A DNA stretch of 53,567 nt, from assembly GCA_016869645.1 (NCBI GenBank), contig VGDO01000014.1, positions 1-53,567 on the forward strand, read 5' to 3'. This DNA is from Alphaproteobacteria bacterium. GTDB taxonomy: Bacteria > Pseudomonadota > Alphaproteobacteria > SHVW01. The translations under genes were made by a program, and so were the position numbers. This document shows, piece after piece, positions 7,351 through 14,968 of the stretch (the first letter of the stretch is position 1; each line of letters begins with the position of its first letter). The notes under the pieces are model-generated. The model did not search any database, was not told where the DNA came from, and worked only from the letters and a program-made list of their open reading frames with translations.

Positions 7351-8406
7351 ATGGCGAGCAAGCGAATGGCTGCGCGGCGCAAGGTCAGGGTCGGGCCGAA
7401 ACGTGCGAAGGCAGCGGCGCGGACACCAGCGGCGCGCAAGACGCCGGCCCGCAAGGTTCCGGCCCACAAGGCTACGGCCCACAAGGCTACGGCCAAGGCC
7501 TCCTCGGCGGTGGTCGGCCGCGCACACTGGACCAATAAGGGCGACGTGAAACTCTACCTCTGGGAGAAATGCGTCGGCTCGCCAGCGCGCGCCAAGGGCA
7601 TCGTGCTCTTCGTGCACGGCTCGTCCATGGCATCGACGCCGACCTTCGACCTGAAGGTGCCGGGGCGCCCCGATTCCTCGGTCATGGACTGGTTCGCCAA
7701 GCGTGGCTACGACACCTGGTGTGTCGACATGGAGGGCTATGGCCGCTCCGAGAAGAGCCGCAACAACAACGCGCCGATCTCCCAAGGTGCCGACGATTGC
7801 CACGCCGCGGCGACCTATATCCGCAAGCTGCGCGGCAACAAGCCGCTGCTGGTTTATGGCATATCGTCAGGCGCGCTCCGCGCCGCGCTGTTCGCCCAGC
7901 GCTATCCCGGGATGGTCGGCCGCCTGGCGCTCGACGCCATGGTGTGGACCGGCGAGGGCAGCCCGACGCTCGAGCAGCGCCGCAAGCGGCTCGACGAGTT
8001 CCGGGCGACCAACCGCCGGCCGATCGACAAGGCGTTCGTCTACAGCATCTTCAACCGCGATCATCCCGGCGCGGCGGAGGATCGTGCGATCGAGACCTTC
8101 GCCGACGCGATCACGGCGCTCGACGATTCGGTGCCGACCGGCACCTATGTCGACATGTGCGCGCATCTGCCGGTCGTCGACCCGGAGCAGATCACGGTGC
8201 CCACCATCGTCATGCGCGGCCAGTGGGACGGCATCGCCTCGGTCGAGGATCTTCTCGACTTCTTCCGGAAGCTGCCCAATCCGGACAAGCAGTTCGTCTT
8301 CATGCCCGGCATCAGCCATGCGAGCTTCCAGCAGAAAAACTACAAGATGGTCTATCACATCCTGCATTCGTTTTTCTCTCAGCCGGCTCCCGTTTATCGG
8401 GGCTGA
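7351..8406 (+). CDS. Alpha/beta hydrolase with Lys/Ala-rich N-terminal tail
   Basis: 351 residues. From about residue 50 it is an alpha/beta hydrolase: oxyanion strand GIVLFVHGSSM, nucleophile elbow VYGISSGA (GxSxG), and a C-terminal half with VPTIVMRGQWDG (probable acid region) and MPGISHASF (probable catalytic His). The first 50 residues are an Arg/Lys/Ala/Pro stretch with repeats such as ARKTPARKVPAHKATAHKAT, like bacterial histone-H1-like tails. The gene has a GGAGGAGG site before its ATG and follows the ATPase stop by 26 bases, so it probably belongs to the importer operon and acts on the imported compound or a derivative, by inference. Substrate unknown. Confidence 0.87.
   Translation: MASKRMAARRKVRVGPKRAKAAARTPAARKTPARKVPAHKATAHKATAKASSAVVGRAHWTNKGDVKLYLWEKCVGSPARAKGIVLFVHGSSMASTPTFDLKVPGRPDSSVMDWFAKRGYDTWCVDMEGYGRSEKSRNNNAPISQGADDCHAAATYIRKLRGNKPLLVYGISSGALRAALFAQRYPGMVGRLALDAMVWTGEGSPTLEQRRKRLDEFRATNRRPIDKAFVYSIFNRDHPGAAEDRAIETFADAITALDDSVPTGTYVDMCAHLPVVDPEQITVPTIVMRGQWDGIASVEDLLDFFRKLPNPDKQFVFMPGISHASFQQKNYKMVYHILHSFFSQPAPVYRG
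7441..7500 (+). repeat. Tandem in-frame repeat coding the basic tail
   Basis: Within the hydrolase gene a 15-base unit (GCCCACAAGGCTACG) occurs twice in direct succession, preceded by a diverged copy. It encodes repeats of A-H-K-A-T. Such slippage-prone repeats underlie AlgP/H1-like tails and can vary in copy number between strains. Confidence 0.65.
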
Positions 8407-8518
8407 GGACGGCCACCACGGCGGCCGACGCGTCGCTCGCCGTCTATGATCGAGACTGACACGGACATCCCTCATCTGGGGGATGTACCGCCTTCACGAC
8501 AACCCTAGATTGCCCCCG

Positions 8519-8542
8519 CAAACCTTCATCGACTGAGGTTTG
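8519..8542. promoter_or_regulatory. Short inverted repeat upstream of lipoprotein gene
   Basis: CAAACCT (8519-8525) and AGGTTTG (8536-8542) form a perfect 7-bp dyad with a 10-base centre, about 35 bases before the ATG at 8576. It may be an operator or leader hairpin. No cognate regulator can be assigned. Confidence 0.35.
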
Positions 8543-8575
8543 GGAGACACGCGCCAGGCGCGGATAGGGGGCAAC

Positions 8576-9907
8576 ATGAAGACCAATTCAGCAATCCTGA
8601 CTGTGCTTGTGATCGGGCTGTCGAACTTGGCCGGCTGTGCGTCACAGCCAGGCGATACCGTCGGCTTCGGCAAAGTCCAGACCGCCAGTACCGATCAAAT
8701 CGGACTTCAGCTCACGCGCTACATTCACGTGCGCGACGAATGGGATGACGAAGCTTCTGCCGTGCAAGTTTCGGAAGGCAGCAAGAGCAGCCAACGCCTC
8801 AGAAGCGCTGTCGCGCAGCGCTTGCCGAATGCACAGAATTACACGCTCACGGATTTCTATGTCCGCGCCGTCATCGATGGCGACTTCGGCAGCCCGGGTT
8901 CCGGCCGGATCCGCGACTACGAGCTGGAGCGCAGGAACGCCGTGCTACGGCTGTTGTGGGGCCGGTCGATCTCATCGACGCTCGTGGCCAAGGTGAGCCT
9001 CAGCGATCCGGTGGTCGAGGCCACGGTGCCGCTGGCGACGCTCAGCCACCAAAGTACCCACTCGGTCGGCGAGACATGGGTGACTGAGCTGGATTGGAAC
9101 GCGTTCGTGACCCCGTATTTCCGCGTCAATGCGGAAACGGCGATCAATGTGCGACTGGAATACAAGCATACCGAGGTCACGTCCTCCCAGGCGATCGGTC
9201 TTGGATTCAGCATCGCGCGCGATGCGGCGAAGGCGTTCCTTCCGGGCACGAACCTCGTCACTGCGCTCAGCCGCGACAACGTCAACCGGCGCGCGCAATT
9301 CATCGAGCAGACGATCAGCAAGCTGTTCTCCGATAGCGTCACCGAAGTTGCCAAGCTCTCGCACAACGCCAGCGAATGGAAACCGGGCAAGGGCATCGTC
9401 GTTTCGCTTAAGTTGGACAGCACCACCTCTGCAAACGGAACGCCTGACCAGCTCGCCTCGGCCGGCAAGTGGACGGTCACGCTGTCGAACCCGCGACCAT
9501 CGATCTTTTCGGACATCGAGATCTGCAAGGCGGATACTCTGCCGCGTTGCCGGCCGACCCCCGAATCGGCGATTAGCGCGGCCTACGCGTCGATCTCGCC
9601 CGCGCAGGTGCTCAACTATGTGCTCGACAACAATGTCACGATCGCAAAGCACATCCAGAGTCAGGCCTGGCACAAGGATGCGGTGATCGGCTTGGCGTCG
9701 GGATATGCGTCGGACAAGTTCCAGACCTATTGCAGCAACGTGGTCAACGAAATGTACAGTCAGCTTCTCAATCACACGGATGCGGTCGCGGTCGTGTGGT
9801 CGTTGGTGAGAGCCGGCTATGTTCCCAATGTGGTTTGGGCCCAGCACAACCCGGCCTGCAATGTTGCAGCGAATGCCCTTTCTGCGACCGGGCTGGCCAC
9901 TCGCTGA
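8576..9907 (+). CDS. Predicted lipoprotein of unknown function
   Basis: 443 residues. The N-terminus is a type II signal peptide: MKTNSAILTVLVIGL followed by the lipobox LAGC, with lipidation expected at Cys 21. The following Ser suggests outer-membrane sorting if Lol rules apply. The rest is soluble, with no helices long enough to span a membrane, and I recognise no domain. Four cysteines fall in the last third (ICKADTLPRC, TYCSN, PACN) and could form disulphides. The start is the ATG with a GGATAGGGGG site; the frame continues upstream to 8540 but that would hide the signal peptide. It appears to be a single-gene unit. Confidence 0.8.
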   Translation: MKTNSAILTVLVIGLSNLAGCASQPGDTVGFGKVQTASTDQIGLQLTRYIHVRDEWDDEASAVQVSEGSKSSQRLRSAVAQRLPNAQNYTLTDFYVRAVIDGDFGSPGSGRIRDYELERRNAVLRLLWGRSISSTLVAKVSLSDPVVEATVPLATLSHQSTHSVGETWVTELDWNAFVTPYFRVNAETAINVRLEYKHTEVTSSQAIGLGFSIARDAAKAFLPGTNLVTALSRDNVNRRAQFIEQTISKLFSDSVTEVAKLSHNASEWKPGKGIVVSLKLDSTTSANGTPDQLASAGKWTVTLSNPRPSIFSDIEICKADTLPRCRPTPESAISAAYASISPAQVLNYVLDNNVTIAKHIQSQAWHKDAVIGLASGYASDKFQTYCSNVVNEMYSQLLNHTDAVAVVWSLVRAGYVPNVVWAQHNPACNVAANALSATGLATR

Positions 9908-9987
9908 TCGTCCATAGTCCGCCTCCCTCTGGCACGCGCGCATCAACCTGATAGACTGGCCCGCCTCGAGGTGGCGGGTGAGGAACG

Positions 9988-11013
9988 ATGCGCGCAGTTG
10001 TGCTCTACGAGCATGGTGGTCTCGACAAGCTGATCTACGAGTCCAACTACCCCGACCCCAAGCCGGGGCCGGGCGACGTGATCCTGCGCGTGCGCGCCTG
10101 CTCGCTGAACTATCACGACGTGTTCACGCGTCGTGGCATGCCCGGCATCAAGCTCAACCTGCCGGTCATCGTCGGCATCGATCTCGCCGGTGACATCGCC
10201 GAGATCGGGCCCGAGGTCACGGGCTGGAAGAGCGGCGACCGCGTGCTGCTCGATCCGATCAACCGAGTCGAGGGCGGCCTGACCGGCGAGATGCGCGACG
10301 GCGGGCTTGCGGAGTATGTCCGCGTCCGCCACCACCAGCTCATCCGCCTCGACCCGGCCGTCAGCTACGCGGCGGCGGCGGCGTTGCCGACGGCCTATGG
10401 CACGGCCTACCGCATGATGCTGCGCCGCGGTCAGATCCGCGCCGGCGAGAAGGTGCTGATCCTCGGCGCCTCGGGCGGCGTCGGCACCTGTTGCGTCCAG
10501 CTCGCCAAGCAGGCCAGCGCCTATGTCATCGCGTGCGCATCGAGCGAGGAGAAGATGACGCGGCTCAAGGAGCTCGGCGCCGACCACCTGATCAACTATG
10601 TCCAGGAGGATTTCGTCAAAGCCTGCCATGCGCGCTACGGCCGGGCGCGCGTGCGTCATGCCGCGCAGCGCGGCGCCGAGCAGGGCGGCATCGACGTCGT
10701 CGTCAATTTCACGGGCGGCGACACCTGGACGCGCAGCCTGCGCGTGATGCGCGCGGACGGGCGCCTGCTGACGTGCGGCGCGACCGCGGGTTTCGACCCG
10801 CCCGAGGATATCCGCTACATCTGGACCTTCGAGCTCAATATCATCGGCTCAAATGGCTGGTCGAAGGAGGATATCGAAGCTCTGCTCGAGATGATCAAGG
10901 CAGGCACAATGATCCCCGTGATCGACAAGACCTATAAGCTCGAAGAGGCGCGCGAGGCCATGCGTGCGCTCGACGAGCGCACGGTGTTCGGCAAGGTGAT
11001 CGTGGAACCGTAG
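9988..11013 (+). CDS. Zinc-independent MDR oxidoreductase (quinone reductase-like)
   Basis: 341 residues of the medium-chain dehydrogenase/reductase fold. The N-terminal GroES-like domain carries CSLNYHDVFTRRG and GIDLAGDIAEIGPEV. The Rossmann domain carries LILGASGGVGTCCVQLAKQ (NADPH loop). The structural-zinc cysteine cluster is absent, and the catalytic-zinc cysteine position reads NYHDV, so it is of the quinone oxidoreductase/enoyl reductase type. It probably reduces an activated double bond or carbonyl with NADPH. The next gene starts 5 bases after its stop, and a glyoxalase-like gene follows, indicating one operon. Confidence 0.88.
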   Translation: MRAVVLYEHGGLDKLIYESNYPDPKPGPGDVILRVRACSLNYHDVFTRRGMPGIKLNLPVIVGIDLAGDIAEIGPEVTGWKSGDRVLLDPINRVEGGLTGEMRDGGLAEYVRVRHHQLIRLDPAVSYAAAAALPTAYGTAYRMMLRRGQIRAGEKVLILGASGGVGTCCVQLAKQASAYVIACASSEEKMTRLKELGADHLINYVQEDFVKACHARYGRARVRHAAQRGAEQGGIDVVVNFTGGDTWTRSLRVMRADGRLLTCGATAGFDPPEDIRYIWTFELNIIGSNGWSKEDIEALLEMIKAGTMIPVIDKTYKLEEAREAMRALDERTVFGKVIVEP

Positions 11014-11018
11014 ATCCC

Positions 11019-11441
11019 ATGCCCGAAGACATCGCCGACAAGATCCGCCGCTATCTTTCCTCCGGCGCGTTCCAGAAATTCCTCGGCATCGAGCTCGTCT
11101 CGTGCGATGCGCAGGCGGGCGCCGTCGAGATGCGCCTGCCGTGGAAGGCAGAGTTCGAGCGCGGCCCCGGCACCAAACAGTGGCATGGCGGTCCGATGGC
11201 GGCGCTGATCGACATCGTCGGCGACTTTGCCCTCATCGCCATGCTCGGCCGTGCGCTGCCGACCATCAACCTGCGCATCGACTATCTGCGGCCGGCGATC
11301 GATACCGATCTCTTTGCCTCGGCGCGCACGCTGCGTGCCGGCAAATCGGTCGGCTTCGTCGACATCGAGCTCAAGGACAAGACGGGCAGGGTGGTCGCGG
11401 TCGGACGCGGCGCCTATTCGACCCTGCCACCCCAGCCATAA
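11019..11441 (+). CDS. PaaI-family hotdog thioesterase
   Basis: 140 residues of the hotdog fold. The central helix segment WHGGPMAALIDIVGDFA matches the HGG-x-x-x-x-x-x-D pattern of PaaI/YbgC-type acyl-CoA thioesterases, followed by INLRIDYLRPA and SVGFVDIELKDKTGRVVAVGRGAY. It likely hydrolyses a coenzyme A thioester in the cytoplasm. It lies between the MDR oxidoreductase and the glyoxalase-like protein, with gaps of 5 and 12 bases, so a shared degradation pathway is likely, though the acyl group cannot be named. Confidence 0.87.
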   Translation: MPEDIADKIRRYLSSGAFQKFLGIELVSCDAQAGAVEMRLPWKAEFERGPGTKQWHGGPMAALIDIVGDFALIAMLGRALPTINLRIDYLRPAIDTDLFASARTLRAGKSVGFVDIELKDKTGRVVAVGRGAYSTLPPQP

Positions 11442-11453
11442 CCAGGACGAACC

Positions 11454-12302
11454 ATGCCGAAACATCTGACTGGCATCGATCACTGCGTCATTCTCGTGCG
11501 CGATCTCGACGCTGCGGCAGCGACCTACCGCAAGCTGGGGTTCACGCTGTCGCCCCGCGGCTTCCACAGCGCGCATATGGGGTCGGCCAACCACACGCTG
11601 ATGCTGCAGGACGACTATTTCGAGCTGCTCGGCATCATCAGCCCGACCGACCACAACAAGAAGTGGCGCAACCATCTCGACCAGAACGGCGAAGGGCTGA
11701 CCGCCATCGCGCTCGCAACCGACGATGCCGACAAGGCGTGCCATGAAATTCGTGACATGGGCATGACCGCGACCGACCCCATCGCCTTCTCGCGCCCGGT
11801 CGATCTGCCTGGCGGCGGCAAAGCCGAGGCGGCGTTCCGCGTCACGCAGTTGCCGCCCGGAAGCTTTGCCGGCGCCGAGGTCTTCGTGTGCGGACATTTG
11901 ACGCGCCAGAACGTCTGGCTGCCGGTCTTGCAGGACCACGCCAATACGGCGCAGGGGCTGGCGGCCGTGATCATGGCTGCGGCTGACCCGGAGAGAGCGG
12001 CGCAGGCCTGGACACGCGTCTTCGGCAAGGCGGCGGTCAGCCCGATCGAGGGCGGGCTCGCGGTGAAGATCGGCAAGACGCCGCTCGAGATCATCACGCC
12101 GACCCGCGCGACCGAGCGCTACGTCGGCGTGGCGCCTGGGCGGCTCGAGCGCGATCGGCTGCTCGGGCTGGCCTTCCGCGTCAGGGACCTGGCCAAGGCG
12201 CGGGCGTCGATCGACATGGGCATCCGGACGGTCAAGATCGGGGACAGCGTGATTGTCGCACCTCGTGAAGCTTGCGGCACCCTGATCGAGTTCGGAGCTT
12301 AA
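11454..12302 (+). CDS. VOC/glyoxalase-like domain protein
   Basis: 282 residues. The first half opens with GIDHCVILVRDLDAAAATYRKLGF and NHTLMLQDDYFELLGI, the paired beta-alpha-beta module of the vicinal oxygen chelate superfamily with candidate metal ligands His 8 and a Glu near residue 61. A second, more diverged module follows (about 150-282, ending ACGTLIEFGA). This resembles the glyoxalase-like family PF13468 as I recall it. It may isomerise or cleave an acyl-CoA or aromatic intermediate. It is the third gene of the operon begun at 9988. Confidence 0.8.
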   Translation: MPKHLTGIDHCVILVRDLDAAAATYRKLGFTLSPRGFHSAHMGSANHTLMLQDDYFELLGIISPTDHNKKWRNHLDQNGEGLTAIALATDDADKACHEIRDMGMTATDPIAFSRPVDLPGGGKAEAAFRVTQLPPGSFAGAEVFVCGHLTRQNVWLPVLQDHANTAQGLAAVIMAAADPERAAQAWTRVFGKAAVSPIEGGLAVKIGKTPLEIITPTRATERYVGVAPGRLERDRLLGLAFRVRDLAKARASIDMGIRTVKIGDSVIVAPREACGTLIEFGA

Positions 12303-12426
12303 GTCGCGAGGCCTCGTCCAGAGGCGTGGAACCGTCGAATGAGGTGGAAACTCTCGATTTGCGTGCCACCATAACGGGCATACACTGTCGGTGCTGTACG
12401 AGAACTGGCTGCTGGCGGAGGGGGCT

Positions 12427-13314
12427 ATGTTCACGCTCATCAATTCTTTGCTCGACAGTGCGGTCCGAAGCACGATCTCCCTGCCTGTCGTCAGATCGGC
12501 AATCGGTGTCGGGGCCTCGTCAATTGAAGACGAGGATTTCGTGGAACAACTCGAAGAGGTCCGGCGGCTCAAGAAATTTCTTGTTTCTCAAAAGATCAGA
12601 TTCGCCGACAGCGACATCAAAAACATCGATCTCGGACCACTGAATAACTTGAAATATCACAGATACGGGAGGAGCCCCGAGCAGTCGGAGTGGCAGCTTC
12701 TCGACGAAAAAATGTCAGTGCTGGCCACCTACCTCGACGATGACTTGCGGCGAAAGATCAGAATTTGGGAATTGGGTAGATACTTCGGCGGCATGCCTCT
12801 TGGCTTCTTGATCTGCGCAATCGTCGCTGTGGGCATCGGATTCTTTTTTCCGGCGCCATTCACGACGCCTGCGGACAAATTGTCGCTGCTGGAAAAATCG
12901 CCGCTGTTCATTTCCGTGGTTCTATGGAGCATTGCGCTTGGCGGTCTCGGCGCCTGTGCGTTCCTGACGACAACTTTGCTGGGCAGCTCGAAATCTCAAT
13001 CCGGAACCACCAAATCGGAGGCAGTCGCCGGCGTCGAAGACGTCGACATCACGGACACCAGCCTGGTCAACGCACGCCTCGTGGTTGGCATCCTGTTTGC
13101 GTTCATCCTGGGATTTCCATTCTCGAGCGCGTCGCTCAGGTTCGTTCTCGATAAGATGTTCGAGGGCTATCTCCACATGGAATTCAAGAGTACCGATCTG
13201 GCGATGATGATCATTCCATTCCTCATGGGCTTCAGCACGAGCATCGTCTTGCTCATTTTGGAACGCATCGTTACGTCAGTCAAAAGCCTGTTCGGAATCT
13301 CGGGAGCGAAGTAG
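12427..13314 (+). CDS. Four-helix membrane protein of unknown function
   Basis: 295 residues. The first 120 are soluble and charged (EDEDFVEQLEEVRRLKKFL). Four hydrophobic segments follow: about 128-147 (LGFLICAIVAVGIGFFF), 160-185 (LFISVVLWSIALGG), 218-235 (VVGILFAFILGF) and 261-283 (MIIPFLMGFSTSIVLLIL). I recognise no family. Codon and base use is noticeably less GC-rich than in neighbouring genes, which could reflect transfer. The ATG at 12427 is preferred because GGAGGGGG precedes it; an in-frame GTG at 12391 adds 12 residues. Confidence 0.72.
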   Translation: MFTLINSLLDSAVRSTISLPVVRSAIGVGASSIEDEDFVEQLEEVRRLKKFLVSQKIRFADSDIKNIDLGPLNNLKYHRYGRSPEQSEWQLLDEKMSVLATYLDDDLRRKIRIWELGRYFGGMPLGFLICAIVAVGIGFFFPAPFTTPADKLSLLEKSPLFISVVLWSIALGGLGACAFLTTTLLGSSKSQSGTTKSEAVAGVEDVDITDTSLVNARLVVGILFAFILGFPFSSASLRFVLDKMFEGYLHMEFKSTDLAMMIIPFLMGFSTSIVLLILERIVTSVKSLFGISGAK

Positions 13315-13334
13315 CTCGTCGGCCAAGCGAGGCG

Positions 13335-14078
13335 TCACGATCTCTTGTGGTAGTGCATGGCGCCGTAGCTCTGGTCGGTCGGGTTGATCTCCATCATCGT
13401 CACGTCCATGCGGTCGGGCGCCGAGAGCACGAAGACGACCGCGTCTGCGATATCCTCGGGCTCGAGGCAGCGCAGTCCGCCATAATAGCGCTCCTCGGCC
13501 GCCGTCCTGTCGTCCATCATCTGCAGATGCATGCCCGATTTCACGCGGCCAGGCGCGATCTCGGTGACGCGCACATTGGAGCCGTGCAGATCGTAGCGCA
13601 GCACCTTGGTGAAGCTGTGCACGGCCGCCTTGGTCGAGCCATAGACGGGAATGCCCGGGGAGATCTCGAGTGCCGCCATCGACGTGATGTTGACGATGTG
13701 GCCGCGCTTGCGCGCCTTCATGCCCGGCGCCGTCGCGGCGAGACAGTTGACGACGCCCTCGACGTTGATCGCGAGCAGCCGGGCGACATGCTCGGCCGAG
13801 GTCTCGTAGACCGCACCGGCCGGCGCCAGCACGCCCGCATTGTTGATCAGCACATCGACCGGCATCGATCCGAACGCCTTGAGGATGGCGGCGCGGTCGG
13901 CCACATCGATCGAATGGGCGACGCAGCCCGTCTCGCGCGCCAAGGCCGCGAGGTCCCCGGCCGAGCGCGCGACGGCATGAACCTCGAGACCCTTGGCGCG
14001 GAGCTTGCGGACGGTGGCGGCGCCGATGCCGCGGCTGGCGCCGGTGACGACGGCGATCTTGTAGTCGGTGAGCGACAT
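13335..14078 (-). CDS. Short-chain dehydrogenase/reductase
   Basis: 247 residues of the classical SDR type. Cofactor motif VVTGASRGIGAATV (TGxxxGxG, about 9-22), structural NNAGV (about 84-88), catalytic VYGSTKAAVHSFTKVL (YxxxK), and ITSMAALE with the catalytic Ser two strands before. It oxidises or reduces an alcohol/carbonyl with NAD(P)H in the cytoplasm. The start at MSLTDYK (14078) follows an AGAGG site; a longer frame reaches 14129 with no better signal. It is divergent from the enoyl-CoA hydratase gene at 14153. Confidence 0.92.
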   Translation of the reverse strand: MSLTDYKIAVVTGASRGIGAATVRKLRAKGLEVHAVARSAGDLAALARETGCVAHSIDVADRAAILKAFGSMPVDVLINNAGVLAPAGAVYETSAEHVARLLAINVEGVVNCLAATAPGMKARKRGHIVNITSMAALEISPGIPVYGSTKAAVHSFTKVLRYDLHGSNVRVTEIAPGRVKSGMHLQMMDDRTAAEERYYGGLRCLEPEDIADAVVFVLSAPDRMDVTMMEINPTDQSYGAMHYHKRS

Positions 14079-14152
14079 GGGGCCTCTTCGGATGCGTTTC
14101 CAACCGGGCGGGACATGTTCTAGGCTCACCGAGCATAACCTGGAGTGCCGGC

Positions 14153-14968
14153 ATGGCCAGCCAGTTGATTCAGTGCGAGCGCAGGGGTTCGGTGGCGGTG
14201 ATCTGGCTCAACCGGCCGGCCAAGCGCAACGCGCTGACCACGGCGATGATGTGGCGGCTGGGCGACCTGGTGCGCGAGCTCGGGCGCGACCGGCGCGCCC
14301 GCGTCATCGTCATTGCCGGCAAGGGTCCGCACTTCTCGGCCGGCGGCGACATGGGTGAGATGCTCGGCTTCTCCGCACTCGACGCCGATCGCTCGATCAG
14401 CGCCTGGCAGGACAATCTCGAGATCATCGAGCGCTCGCCCAAGCCGGTCATCGCCGCCGTACACGGCGCGGCCTTCGGCGGCGGCACGGAGCTGGCGATC
14501 GCTTGCCATATCAGGGTCTGCGCCGACGACGCGCGCTTCGCCCAGACCGAGATCGCGCTCGACCATCTGCCCGGCGGTGGCGGCACGCAGCGCCTGCCGC
14601 GCCTGATCGCGCTCGGCGCCGCCTATGAGCATCTTCTTCTCGGCCAGCCCATTCCCGCGGCCGACGCCTATCGCCTCGGTCTCGTCAACCATGTCTGGCC
14701 GCGGGACGAGCTGATGGAACGCACCATGGCGCTTGCGCAGCGCATTGCCAGGCGCGCGCCGACAGCGGTGCGCTACACCATGGAGGCGGTGCGCGCCGGG
14801 CTGATGGCGCCGCTCGAGGTCGGCATGCGCATGGAGCGCGCCATGGCGGCGCTGGTCGGCGACTCGCGTCCTGCACGCAAGGGGCTCGAGGAATTCTTCG
14901 GCAAGGGCCGCCGCGCCGAGGCGAAGCCTCGGCCAGTGCGCAAGGCGCGGCGTCGCAAACTGAGGTGA
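14153..14968 (+). CDS. Enoyl-CoA hydratase/isomerase family protein
   Basis: 271 residues of the crotonase fold. The oxyanion-hole regions are FSAGGDMGEM and AAVHGAAFGGGTELAIACH. Both acid positions of classical hydratases are kept: Glu in GGGTELAI and Glu in FAQTEIALDHLPGGGGTQRLPR. Hydration of an enoyl-CoA is therefore plausible. The C-terminus is basic and low complexity (ARRRKLR). The stop overlaps the start of the acyl-CoA ligase gene by four bases, so the two are translationally coupled. Confidence 0.92.
   Translation: MASQLIQCERRGSVAVIWLNRPAKRNALTTAMMWRLGDLVRELGRDRRARVIVIAGKGPHFSAGGDMGEMLGFSALDADRSISAWQDNLEIIERSPKPVIAAVHGAAFGGGTELAIACHIRVCADDARFAQTEIALDHLPGGGGTQRLPRLIALGAAYEHLLLGQPIPAADAYRLGLVNHVWPRDELMERTMALAQRIARRAPTAVRYTMEAVRAGLMAPLEVGMRMERAMAALVGDSRPARKGLEEFFGKGRRAEAKPRPVRKARRRKLR

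Noticed and set aside
7441..7500. Tandem repeat considered as a CRISPR or intergenic array
   Set aside because: It is in frame inside a coding region, units are contiguous without spacers, and it encodes a basic tail.
10932..12572. Minus-strand frame of 546 codons across three plus-strand genes
   Set aside because: It crosses MDR, PaaI and VOC genes with recognised motifs and has no domain of its own.
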